From Bacteroidota bacterium (GTDB lineage Bacteria > Bacteroidota > Bacteroidia > Chitinophagales > Chitinophagaceae): DNA of 37,720 bases. The stretch is taken from positions 1-37,720 of the forward strand of contig JAFDXO010000139.1 of assembly GCA_018267925.1 (NCBI GenBank), given 5' to 3'. Numbering within the stretch: position 1 is the first letter of the stretch; each line of letters opens with the position of its first letter. The notes under the pieces were generated by a model. The model was not told the DNA's origin. It was given only the letters and a program-made list of their open reading frames with translations, and searched no databases. The position numbers and the translations under genes were made by a program. This document shows positions 7,961-14,051 of this stretch, one piece after another.

Positions 7961-8309
7961 TAGCCTTGTGGTGATTGGGTTGTTAGGAGTATTGGTGCTG
8001 TTCCTCGCCTACTTCGTGCAGCGCAATGAAACATTGCTAATGTTCGGACAAATGCTTTTCATTACGGCTTATGCTGCGCTGTGCTTCTTCTGTTACATGC
8101 TCATTCTGCGTGGCTGCGGGCGCACTACTTCCGTATTGCTGATAATGCTGGGAAGCGCAGGTTTGGTGTTCGGCGCAGCATCTCAGATAATGCTAAATCA
8201 GGTAGCGCTAAAGCCTCCTGTAATCAATGTTGCAGGCACTATGATCGCTATCGGAACTATTACATTACTCAACAAATTTTATCGTTATGTCGAAAATATT
8301 CGGCGCTAA
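7893..8309 (+). CDS. Four-helix membrane protein of the lysis block
   Basis: The protein has 138 aa. A basic N-terminus (KRHRKLIRLRK) is followed by about four hydrophobic segments near residues 24-42, 50-72, 80-98 and 110-127. No family was recognised. It lies between the holin-like gene (68-base overlap) and a single-span protein (23-base overlap), so it is probably a second holin, an antiholin or another membrane lysis factor. An internal ATG at 7905 would shorten the protein by four residues and cannot be excluded. Confidence 0.6.
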   Translation: MTTQMKRHRKLIRLRKLTEIWNNSLVVIGLLGVLVLFLAYFVQRNETLLMFGQMLFITAYAALCFFCYMLILRGCGRTTSVLLIMLGSAGLVFGAASQIMLNQVALKPPVINVAGTMIAIGTITLLNKFYRYVENIRR

Positions 8310-8658
8310 TTTTCGCGCATTGCAGATCGCAGGTTTAATGGTGCTTGCCGCACTTCTTTTCGTAGGAATATGGAAGCTGATAGAGCGGCTTGTACCGGAT
8401 AAGCAGCCGACAGTAACAACTAAAGAAGTACTGCAGGTAATGCAGCCGCGCTGGAAGTATGAGGATAGCATCAGCCTTGTGAAGCAGCAGCAGCAATTAG
8501 ACTCATTGCGATACTACTCTAATCAGTCGCGCAAAAATGATTCTATACTTCTAAACTTTTACCAAAAAAATAATGAGCGCAATGAAAAGTATAATCGCAT
8601 TTATAATGCTGATGAGCGTGAGCTTATGCAGCAATGGGCAGCACGCTACGGCAAGTAA
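8287..8658 (+). CDS. Single-span membrane protein, possible inner-membrane spanin
   Basis: The protein has 123 aa. One hydrophobic segment at about residues 12-31 is followed by a mostly polar, Gln/Asn/Lys-rich region with heptad-like spacing through residues 45-110. This N-in, C-out layout with a helical periplasmic part is that of Rz-type inner-membrane spanins, which help to fuse inner and outer membranes after peptidoglycan is cut. The following gene begins inside it (86-base overlap), which is the classic overlapped arrangement of spanin genes. No sequence match to Rz is claimed. Confidence 0.55.
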   Translation: MSKIFGANFRALQIAGLMVLAALLFVGIWKLIERLVPDKQPTVTTKEVLQVMQPRWKYEDSISLVKQQQQLDSLRYYSNQSRKNDSILLNFYQKNNERNEKYNRIYNADERELMQQWAARYGK

Positions 8659-9013
8659 GGATAGTGTGAAGATCCCGCTGCGCTGGTTTCGTGCGGCATC
8701 GGCAGATCTCGAACGTTACGACGATTGTAAAGAAGAAGTTGTTTTGCTAAAACAAAGCAATGAAAACCTGCGCAAGCTTTCAGAAAAAAACGCTGAATTC
8801 GCAAACGATTTACAGGAACGGAATAAGCAACTTGACTTACGTGTGAAAGAAGCATTAGCAGCATGTGATCTTGTGGAAGAAAAAAACAAAGAAGCGATTG
8901 CCTCGATGCAGAAGCAACTGCGAAAACAAAGAACCGCGGCTACGCTGAAAGGTGTTGGCGCTACTATAGCGGGAATTGCTGCAGGAATAATTGTTGGTTT
9001 AATAATACAATAG
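8573..9013 (+). CDS. Exported coiled-coil protein with C-terminal membrane segment, spanin-like
   Basis: The protein has 146 aa, or 143 if the ATG at 8582 is used. An N-terminal export signal (residues 4-19) ends near a cysteine in SVSLCSNG, which is not a good classic lipobox. A long charged coiled coil (about 48-118) follows, and the C-terminal segment is very hydrophobic (GVGATIAGIAAGIIVGLIIQ, 127-146). A signal plus coiled coil plus C-terminal transmembrane anchor is the plan of a unimolecular or two-component spanin. It starts within the previous gene and ends two bases before the muramidase start. Possible alternatives are an endolysin-release protein or a structural accessory. Confidence 0.55.
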   Translation: MSAMKSIIAFIMLMSVSLCSNGQHATASKDSVKIPLRWFRAASADLERYDDCKEEVVLLKQSNENLRKLSEKNAEFANDLQERNKQLDLRVKEALAACDLVEEKNKEAIASMQKQLRKQRTAATLKGVGATIAGIAAGIIVGLIIQ

Positions 9014-9014
9014 A

Positions 9015-9581
9015 ATGAAGTACACACTTGAGCAGGCAAAAGAACTTGCAGCAAACAATAATATTTCTTACCCCATGCTGATGGCGTTTATAGAAGTAGA
9101 AACAGGAGGCAGAGGCTTTGATGCTAAAACCGGAAAAATACTTATCCAATTTGAGCCTGCGTGGTTTAGAAAAAAAGCACCTTATGCGCCGTCTGGCGTA
9201 TGGAGCGTGAATAAAGTAGATGTGCAGGCAAAAGAATGGCAGGCATTTAATGACGCGTTTGCTAAAGACCCTAATGCCGCTATGGAAGCCACAAGCTGGG
9301 GATTGCCCCAAATAATGGGCTTTCATTGGAAGCGCTTAGGCTATGCTTCCGTCGGCGCTATGGTTGACGATTTTAAGAAGGGAGAATATTTTCAATTACT
9401 CGCTTTGATAAGGTTTATTAAAAGTGATCCGCGTCTATTTTCTGCGATGAAGCGCTTGGATTTTCACACCATTGCAAGCATTTACAACGGTTCAGGCTAC
9501 AAAGATTTAGCTGCTAAATACGGACGTGAGCCTTACAATATCAGTTTAGAAAAAGCTTACAAAAAATGGCTTAATAAATAA
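9015..9581 (+). CDS. Phage endolysin, N-acetylmuramidase domain
   Basis: The protein has 188 aa and is a single-domain member of the N-acetylmuramidase family (DUF3380 type), which cleaves the glycan strands of peptidoglycan. Near the N-terminus is FIEVETGGRGF, whose Glu27 or Glu29 fits the catalytic acid of lysozyme-like folds. It is followed by ILIQFEPAWFR (about 43-53), the diagnostic block EATSWGLPQIMGFHWKRLGY, and IASIYNGSGY near the C-terminus. No signal peptide or extra cell-wall binding domain is present, so release depends on the membrane proteins upstream. It starts two bases after the previous stop. Confidence 0.9.
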   Translation: MKYTLEQAKELAANNNISYPMLMAFIEVETGGRGFDAKTGKILIQFEPAWFRKKAPYAPSGVWSVNKVDVQAKEWQAFNDAFAKDPNAAMEATSWGLPQIMGFHWKRLGYASVGAMVDDFKKGEYFQLLALIRFIKSDPRLFSAMKRLDFHTIASIYNGSGYKDLAAKYGREPYNISLEKAYKKWLNK

Positions 9582-9589
9582 GCCCCCGA

Positions 9590-9626
9590 CTTTATTGTGA
9601 GGCTCTGACCCCTCACAATAATAAAG
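9590..9626 (+). terminator. Strong hairpin after the endolysin gene
   Basis: CTTTATTGTGAGG at 9590-9602 can pair with CCTCACAATAATAAAG at 9611-9626, giving at least 11 perfect pairs with an 8-base loop. No T run follows directly, so it may act as an mRNA stabiliser or attenuator rather than as a terminator. Confidence 0.5.
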
Positions 9627-9685
9627 GTGAACACGCACCAAGCCGAGAGCTAAGCTCTTAGTGGTGTTCACGCACCTATTTTTTT
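9625..9685 (+). terminator. Second long hairpin with T-rich tail
   Basis: AGGTGAACAC...ACCA pairs with TGGTGTTCAC...CACCT with small bulges. An inner AGAGCT/AGCTCT stem forms the tip. The sequence TATTTTTTTA at 9678-9686 follows. This fits an intrinsic terminator ending the lysis transcript ahead of the accessory cassette. A GC-rich bulge could also make it a protein-binding structure. Confidence 0.6.
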
Positions 9686-9712
9686 ACGTCAGAGAACCAC
9701 AAAAATAGACTA

Positions 9713-9856
9713 ATGAATAAAAACAAAAAATCGCCTTTTAAGTACAAAGAGCAACACGCAGTAATCGTTGTACTTGAAACCGAAAAAGAGCAACAAGAAG
9801 TATTTGAAAAATTAAAGAAACTGGGATTTAAAAAAATTAAAGTAGTATCAGTATGA
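9713..9856 (+). CDS. 47-aa protein leading the ABC-GNAT cassette
   Basis: This is a short open frame of 47 codons that begins KNKKSPFKYKEQHAVIVVLE and ends GFKKIKVVSV. It is very basic and Lys-rich. It has a predicted strand (AVIVVLE), a charged helix and a second strand (KIKVVSV), like half of a ferredoxin-like fold. There is no Cys pair, so it is not a zinc-finger protein like Mu Com. Its TGA at 9854-9856 overlaps the ATG at 9853 of the ATPase gene, which argues that it is truly translated and coupled to it. The function is unknown. A partner or translational control role for the ATPase-acetyltransferase is suggested only by position. Confidence 0.65.
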   Translation: MNKNKKSPFKYKEQHAVIVVLETEKEQQEVFEKLKKLGFKKIKVVSV

Positions 9857-10974
9857 AAATTGAAATAAATCACACATGCGCTGACTATGACTCATTCAGA
9901 GCAGAAAAAGTCAAATCATTATTTAACCCGGAAAGTGGGCACACTTGGGGCCACATTGCGGATCTGCCAATCGAAGATGACGATTGGCAGATTGGTTTGG
10001 TGGTTGGACCTTCAGGTAGCGGCAAATCAAGTACTGGAAAAAAGATATGGGGCGAGGATAAAATTTATGATTTATACGATAGCTGGGATACAGGTAAACC
10101 AATTGTTGACTGTATAGGGCCTGAACATGATTTTAGAAAAGTAACCGGTGCACTTGCCTCGGTAGGTTTGGGGGATGTACCGGCTTGGCTTAGACCTTTT
10201 CATGTTTTATCCAATGGCGAACAATATAGAGCGGGCTTGGCCCGGTTGATTATAGACGCCCCAAATGAAGCAGTCGTGGATGAGTTTACCTCTGTAGTTG
10301 ATAGACAGATTGCGCAAATAGGTGCAGCGGCTTTTGCAAAAGCATGGAGGCGAAATAAAGAAAAACGGGTAATACTTCTCTCTTGCCATTACGACGTGGA
10401 AGAATGGTTGCAGCCTGATTGGGTTTATGATACGCGAACCGGTGAAGTAAAAAAAAAACTCAACAAGCGGCCAGACATCAAACTCGACATTTGGAAGGTC
10501 AACGGCGGTTATTGGAAATTTTTTAAACCGCATTACTATTTAGACCTGCCGCATCCGCCCTGCGCTGAATATTTCGTAGGTACAGTAAATAACGAACTGG
10601 TAGCCCACTTAGCGGTAACGCCACTTTTTACGGCCGGCGCCTACCGCGCTACACGACTGGTAGTGATGCCCGAATGGCAGGGTGTTGGAGTTGCGGGAAA
10701 GTTTTTAGATTACGTATGCCGTTATCACCTTGAAGGCAACGGAAGAAAAGAAAGAAGTTACCCGACTTTCTTCCATACTTCTCACCCCCAACTTTGCGCC
10801 TTTCTTCGCCGCGCTAAAGGGTGGTTGCAGACTGGGGCTATACTACATGGTAGTAATAAAAAAAGAAGCGGTGAGAGCTTATCGCGTACCTCTAAATCTC
10901 AGATTTTCAAGGGGAGTAAGACCGGTTACGGGGGGCATTTTAGAGCAATTCAATCATTTAAATTTATTGGTTAA
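9853..10974 (+). CDS. ABC-type ATPase fused to a GNAT acetyltransferase domain (COG2401-like)
   Basis: The protein has 373 aa. Residues 45-195 form an ABC ATPase with Walker A GPSGSGKS (52-59), signature LSNGE (119-123), Walker B ending VVDEFTS (141-147, where Phe replaces the usual Pro of DEPT) and a switch His at 179 in LLSCHY. There are no membrane segments, so this is not a transporter. Residues 235-320 look like a GNAT domain. The strand RLVVMPEW leads into the acetyl-CoA loop QGVGVAGKF (276-284), and a later FHTSHPQLCAFLRR fits the C-terminal part. The arrangement matches COG2401, known as an ABC ATPase fused to a predicted acetyltransferase, with no established reaction. Mu Mom, which modifies adenine in phage DNA, is also GNAT-fold, which suggests nucleic-acid modification as one possibility. 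A run of ten A lies at the domain junction. The stop overlaps the next ATG (TAATG at 10972-10976). Confidence 0.85.
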   Translation: MKIEINHTCADYDSFRAEKVKSLFNPESGHTWGHIADLPIEDDDWQIGLVVGPSGSGKSSTGKKIWGEDKIYDLYDSWDTGKPIVDCIGPEHDFRKVTGALASVGLGDVPAWLRPFHVLSNGEQYRAGLARLIIDAPNEAVVDEFTSVVDRQIAQIGAAAFAKAWRRNKEKRVILLSCHYDVEEWLQPDWVYDTRTGEVKKKLNKRPDIKLDIWKVNGGYWKFFKPHYYLDLPHPPCAEYFVGTVNNELVAHLAVTPLFTAGAYRATRLVVMPEWQGVGVAGKFLDYVCRYHLEGNGRKERSYPTFFHTSHPQLCAFLRRAKGWLQTGAILHGSNKKRSGESLSRTSKSQIFKGSKTGYGGHFRAIQSFKFIG

Positions 10975-11618
10975 TGAACGTATTTATTTCAGGTCAAAAA
11001 AAATTTGGCGAACAAGTTTTAAGGCTTTCTCTTAATAAAGGCCTAAATATTGTCGGCGTGTGTTGTCCTCCAAAGGATAATTATATCGGAAAGCTTGCGG
11101 CTACTTACGATCTTCCGGTTATTCCCGCGGGCGGGTTAAATGCCGGAACTATGCCTCGTAATGTAGATCTTGGTATTACCGCCCATTCCTTTGATTATAT
11201 CGGAAAAAGAACCCGATACATTCCTCGTTTGGGCTGGATTGGCTACCACCCATCGTTACTTCCAAGACACCTGGGTAGGTCTGCTGTGGAATGGGCAATA
11301 CGAATGGGTGATATAATTACAGGCGGCACTCTCTATTGGCTCAACGCGGGAATAGACAGGGGCGACATAGGCTATCAGGATTGGTGTTGGATTGACCCGC
11401 GTTTAAGACTTATGGAGCCACGCAAAGCTGCTGCTCAATTATGGCGCGGTGAATTACTTCCTATGGGCATCCGGCTAATGGACAGAGCGCTTGACGACAT
11501 AAAAGAAGGGATAATCATTAAGCATCCGCAGGATAGCCGCTTTTCCACGTTTGAGCCGAGCACAGACGTTAAAGATATATTCAAGCCAGACTTATTGATG
11601 CTTCCAGCGGGAAGTTAA
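10974..11618 (+). CDS. Formyltransferase-fold protein (GART/FMT-like) lacking the catalytic Asn
   Basis: The protein has 214 aa and covers only the catalytic Rossmann-like core of formyltetrahydrofolate-dependent transferases, without the C-terminal domain of methionyl-tRNA formyltransferase. The core motif HPSLLPRHLGRSAVEWAI begins at His92. GGTLYWLNAGIDRGDIG places Asp128 exactly 36 residues after that His, the same spacing as His108 and Asp144 in E. coli PurN. The Asn two residues before the His in PurN and FMT is Gly90 here. The enzyme may therefore formylate an unusual amine, use another mechanism or be inactive. It is translationally coupled to the ABC-GNAT gene and is the last phage-side gene before the tRNA. 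The substrate is unknown and a housekeeping role in purine or initiator-tRNA metabolism is unlikely from context. Confidence 0.82.
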   Translation: MNVFISGQKKFGEQVLRLSLNKGLNIVGVCCPPKDNYIGKLAATYDLPVIPAGGLNAGTMPRNVDLGITAHSFDYIGKRTRYIPRLGWIGYHPSLLPRHLGRSAVEWAIRMGDIITGGTLYWLNAGIDRGDIGYQDWCWIDPRLRLMEPRKAAAQLWRGELLPMGIRLMDRALDDIKEGIIIKHPQDSRFSTFEPSTDVKDIFKPDLLMLPAGS

Positions 11619-11623
11619 AATTT

Positions 11624-11642
11624 GTGTTTCTAAAGTGTTTCT
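11624..11642. repeat. Short tandem direct repeat GTGTTTCT
   Basis: GTGTTTCT occurs at 11624-11631 and again at 11635-11642, with an 11-base period, just after the last phage gene. The repeat may be chance, or may mark protein-binding or recombination arms near the presumed prophage end. Confidence 0.35.
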
Positions 11643-11650
11643 CAAAAAAG

Positions 11651-11680
11651 AAGGGTTTCAAACTTTCGCCTGAAACCCTT
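11651..11680 (-). terminator. Intrinsic terminator of the tRNA gene
   Basis: AAGGGTTTCA (11651-11660) and TGAAACCCTT (11671-11680) are perfect inverted repeats with a 10-base loop. On the minus strand they are followed by CTTTTTTG, so the terminator serves transcription leaving the tRNA. On the plus strand no T run follows. Confidence 0.8.
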
Positions 11681-11690
11681 ATCTGTCTTG

Positions 11691-11764
11691 TGGTCCCACC
11701 AGGGCTTGAACCTGGGACCCCCTGATTATGAGTCAGGTGCTCTAACCAACTGAGCTATAGGACC
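11691..11764 (-). tRNA. tRNA with anticodon CAT, probably tRNA-Ile2 (lysidine type)
   Basis: The minus strand folds into a complete 74-nt cloverleaf: acceptor GGTCCTA/TGGGACC, D stem GCTC/GAGC, anticodon stem CCTGA/TCAGG with loop CTCATAA, T stem CCAGG/CCTGG with TTCAAGC, and discriminator A. No CCA is encoded. Anticodon CAT fits elongator Met or Ile2, in which C34 becomes lysidine. In E. coli the lysidine enzyme TilS prefers C4-G69 and C5-G68, and both pairs are present here, while elongator Met has U-A and A-U there. I therefore favour Ile2. The loop and lack of initiator features exclude initiator Met. The 3' end points at the prophage. Confidence 0.95.
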
Positions 11765-11909
11765 ATCTCGGAAAATTGATAGTTTTCGCGAGAAGGAGTG
11801 CAAAAGTACAAAAATATTTTTCGAGACCAAGCTCTGATCTTAATTTTTAAAAGACCTATTTTTCAAAAGGTAAAAAATATTTCTTTAGACAAATGCCTTT
11901 CTTTGCGTG

Positions 11910-12545
11910 ATGATAACCGGAATAAAGCATATACTTTTTGATTTAGGTGGTGTGCTTATCAATTTGGATTACAACCGTACAGAACAAGCCTTTGTCAATC
12001 TTGGCATCAAAAATTTTGGAAATATTTTTTCACAACTGAAGCAAACAACGCTTTTTGATGATTTAGAAACAGGAAAGATACCTACATCAACCTTTTTTGA
12101 AGAATTACGAAAATTTAGCGGAACTCAACTAAGTGATGATCAAATTACATTTGCTTGGAACGAAATGCTTTTGGATTTTCCAATACGTAGGTTAGAAATA
12201 CTCCAACAACTAAGACCGCATTATGATCTTGTTTTGATTAGTAATACAAACGAAATTCACGAGATCGCATTCAATAGAATTTTACAACAGGCGCATGGTG
12301 TTTCGCTTGCTTCATTCTTCGATCGGTATTATTTGTCGCATAAAATTGGAATGAGAAAGCCTGACCCAGCCGTTTTTCAGAGAATTTTAAACGAATGTGG
12401 GTTTGAAGCCCAACATACTTTGTTTATTGATGATAATGCTCACAATATTGTAGCAGCTCAAAGTGTAGGAATTCAGTCTATCCATTTGACCAACAGCATG
12501 ACTATTGAAAACGATATTTTTAAACCTCATTCAGTTAGCATTTAA
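11910..12545 (+). CDS. HAD-superfamily phosphatase, YihX-like subgroup
   Basis: The protein has 211 aa from the ATG at 11910; a GTG one codon upstream is less likely. HAD motifs are in order: ILFDLGGVLINLDY with the nucleophile Asp near the N-terminus, VLISNTNE as motif II, the Lys of HKIGMRKPDPAVF as motif III, and LFIDDNAHNIVAA as motif IV. A helical cap sits between motifs I and II. Relatives dephosphorylate small phosphate esters such as sugar phosphates or FMN, and the substrate cannot be read from sequence. The stop overlaps the stop of the convergent DUF4294 gene by four bases. Confidence 0.88.
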   Translation: MITGIKHILFDLGGVLINLDYNRTEQAFVNLGIKNFGNIFSQLKQTTLFDDLETGKIPTSTFFEELRKFSGTQLSDDQITFAWNEMLLDFPIRRLEILQQLRPHYDLVLISNTNEIHEIAFNRILQQAHGVSLASFFDRYYLSHKIGMRKPDPAVFQRILNECGFEAQHTLFIDDNAHNIVAAQSVGIQSIHLTNSMTIENDIFKPHSVSI

Positions 12546-13129
12546 TGTCGTTGAGCAACGGAATGATTAGTATAAAAATCGGGTAAATCATAGCCTAAAC
12601 TAAACATCACAGATTCCAAAAGTGGCTCATCGGCAGGATCATAAATTTTATTGAGATTAAACCCGTGAAACCTAGCCCAAGCTTGCCATTTAATAGCTGT
12701 AAGCGGGTTTTTAAATTCAGACAAAATGCTGTAAATATTTAATCCGGTTTGTCTTGCAATAAGCTTTATCAGAAGCACTCCTTGTGTTTCATTCAGTGCT
12801 TTTACTTTATCTTCAAATTGTGTTCGTAGCATATCTTCTTCACCATGAACAAAGGTCTTTCTTTCCCTTCTGGAAAGATTCTCAGCATTCAGTTTAGAAT
12901 TGATTGTATTAAATGAGGTTGTGGCAGCATTCAAATAGGGTAGTATTGTTTGTACATAATACTTGGTTTGATTAAAATGATATCGAACGGTATCGTTTGT
13001 CCATACATGATGGTCTGTTACTTGAATTTCTTTTAACCGAACATTAAGTATCGTATCCTTTTGTGCAGAAGCAGTAAGGCAGAAAAGAAAAAAACTTAAA
13101 AATGTTAGGCTGAAAAATTTGTTTTGCAT
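12542..13129 (-). CDS. Exported DUF4294 family protein
   Basis: The protein has 195 aa. A signal peptide (about residues 1-22, ending LTASAQ) is followed by the DUF4294 domain, known mainly from Bacteroidota. It begins LKEIQVTD and has many Tyr, Phe and Asn residues, a central charged helical part (SRRERKTFVHGEEDML) and the stretch GVLLIKLIARQTG. The function of the family is unknown. The protein is expected in the periplasm or outer envelope. It is divergent from the OB-fold gene at 13255 and convergent with the HAD gene. Confidence 0.82.
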   Translation of the reverse strand: MQNKFFSLTFLSFFLFCLTASAQKDTILNVRLKEIQVTDHHVWTNDTVRYHFNQTKYYVQTILPYLNAATTSFNTINSKLNAENLSRRERKTFVHGEEDMLRTQFEDKVKALNETQGVLLIKLIARQTGLNIYSILSEFKNPLTAIKWQAWARFHGFNLNKIYDPADEPLLESVMFSLGYDLPDFYTNHSVAQRH

Positions 13130-13254
13130 GATTTATGTTTGACAACATTCGTACCAAATTTTTTTACACCATTACCGGATTCTATTTTTGCCTTAGATTT
13201 ATCGAATGGTAGCACGAAATGTGTAGCTAATTTGAGATAAAAAGTCATTGAGCC

Positions 13255-13662
13255 ATGAAAAAAGGAACCATTTTTCTTGTCGCGTTTGGAATTACGATTG
13301 CTATTGGTGCATTTGTAGCGGTCTTTCTTTGGAACAAACCACATGAAACAGTGGACAATCAACAAGCAATCCAATTGAGTGCTGATTCAGTTGTGGATGC
13401 TTTTCAAAAAAATGAAGCTTCAGCTAATGCGCTCTATCTTGAAAAGGTAATAGATGTTCATGGAAAAATAGCTGAATTAGATAAAAACCAAGACGGCAAT
13501 GATGTGATTTTGTTGGAAACAGGAGACCCCTTGTCGGGTGTACAATGCACGATGCGCGACCGAGGTGGAAATTATAAAGTCGGCAATGAGATTGCGATCA
13601 AAGGTTTTTGTCATGGTTATACAACTGTAGTTTTATTGTCTGATTGTATTGTTTCGAAATGA
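13255..13662 (+). CDS. Membrane-anchored OB-fold protein (tRNA_anti-like)
   Basis: The protein has 135 aa. A membrane anchor near residues 5-26 is followed by a small OB-fold domain resembling the tRNA_anti-like family of Bacteroidota: YLEKVIDVHGKIAEL, a GNDVILLETGD strand, VQCTMRD, a GNEIAIKGFCHGYT segment and the last strand. Despite the family name, nothing here shows RNA binding. The protein is probably periplasmic and tethered to the inner membrane. It is the first gene of a four-gene operon and its TGA overlaps the next ATG (ATGA, 13659-13662). Confidence 0.8.
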   Translation: MKKGTIFLVAFGITIAIGAFVAVFLWNKPHETVDNQQAIQLSADSVVDAFQKNEASANALYLEKVIDVHGKIAELDKNQDGNDVILLETGDPLSGVQCTMRDRGGNYKVGNEIAIKGFCHGYTTVVLLSDCIVSK

Positions 13663-14039
13663 AGAATTTGATAAAATGCCTTTTGGTGTTGTGTGTTTCA
13701 GTATGCCTGAATGCTTGTTATAGCGAAAATGTTCAAACGCTATATCCTCAGAGTTCATTAGCTAATTGCGATACAGTTAATGTTAATTACACCACTGTAA
13801 TACAGCCTATTTTTTCGCGTAGTTGTGCATTAAGCGGATGTCATACAGGATACTATGCCGCGGGTGGCTTGTCTTTTGATTCCTATCAGATGTCAGTTGC
13901 AGTTGTGAAAAATGGGCGATTAATTGGTTCATTAAAGCACGAAGACGGTTATCGCCCGATGCCTTTAAGCAATACTGTACTTTCCGTTTGTGAAATTGCA
14001 AAAATTCAAAGTTGGATTAACGCGGGAATGCCGCTATAA
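13659..14039 (+). CDS. Lipoprotein with a CX4CH cytochrome c-like motif
   Basis: The protein has 126 aa from the ATG at 13659. A lipoprotein signal peptide ends in LNAC (Cys about residue 20). The sequence TTVIQPIFSRSCALSGCHTG contains a CX4CH motif with the PIF lead-in usual in Bacteroidota and Planctomycetota cytochrome c-like domains. A YRPMPLSN segment contributes the Met typical of the distal haem ligand region, and IQSWINAGMPL closes the fold. It may bind haem c with an unusually spaced motif. The start overlaps the previous stop, and the YceI gene follows after 12 bases. Confidence 0.8.
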   Translation: MKNLIKCLLVLCVSVCLNACYSENVQTLYPQSSLANCDTVNVNYTTVIQPIFSRSCALSGCHTGYYAAGGLSFDSYQMSVAVVKNGRLIGSLKHEDGYRPMPLSNTVLSVCEIAKIQSWINAGMPL

Positions 14040-14051
14040 AAAATAGAAACA

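Larger units (their letters stand above)
1..11650. mobile_element. Right-hand part of a contractile-tail prophage (left end outside window)
   Basis: All genes from the left edge to 11618 lie on the plus strand and are mostly joined by tiny stop/start overlaps. They follow the P2/Mu late order: baseplate J, tail protein I, tail fibres, lysis, then accessory genes. Base composition looks richer in G+C than the A+T-rich genes after 11,900. No integrase, transposase, capsid, terminase, sheath or tube gene is in view, so I cannot tell a complete prophage from a decayed one or from a tail-only particle. The right boundary is placed between the last phage-like gene (ending 11618) and the hairpin plus tRNA at 11651-11764, and is an estimate. 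Confidence 0.85.

Noticed and set aside
9853..10974. ABC protein as part of a membrane transporter
   Set aside because: No membrane-spanning domain is present in it or in its neighbours, and the C-terminal half is an acyltransferase-like domain.
10730..11035. 101-codon frame bridging the ABC-GNAT and formyltransferase genes
   Set aside because: It runs in another frame across two genes with clear motifs and has no features of its own.
10974..11618. Host purN or fmt gene
   Set aside because: It is only the catalytic core, lacks the usual Asn, and is coupled to the phage ABC-GNAT gene rather than to def or purine genes.
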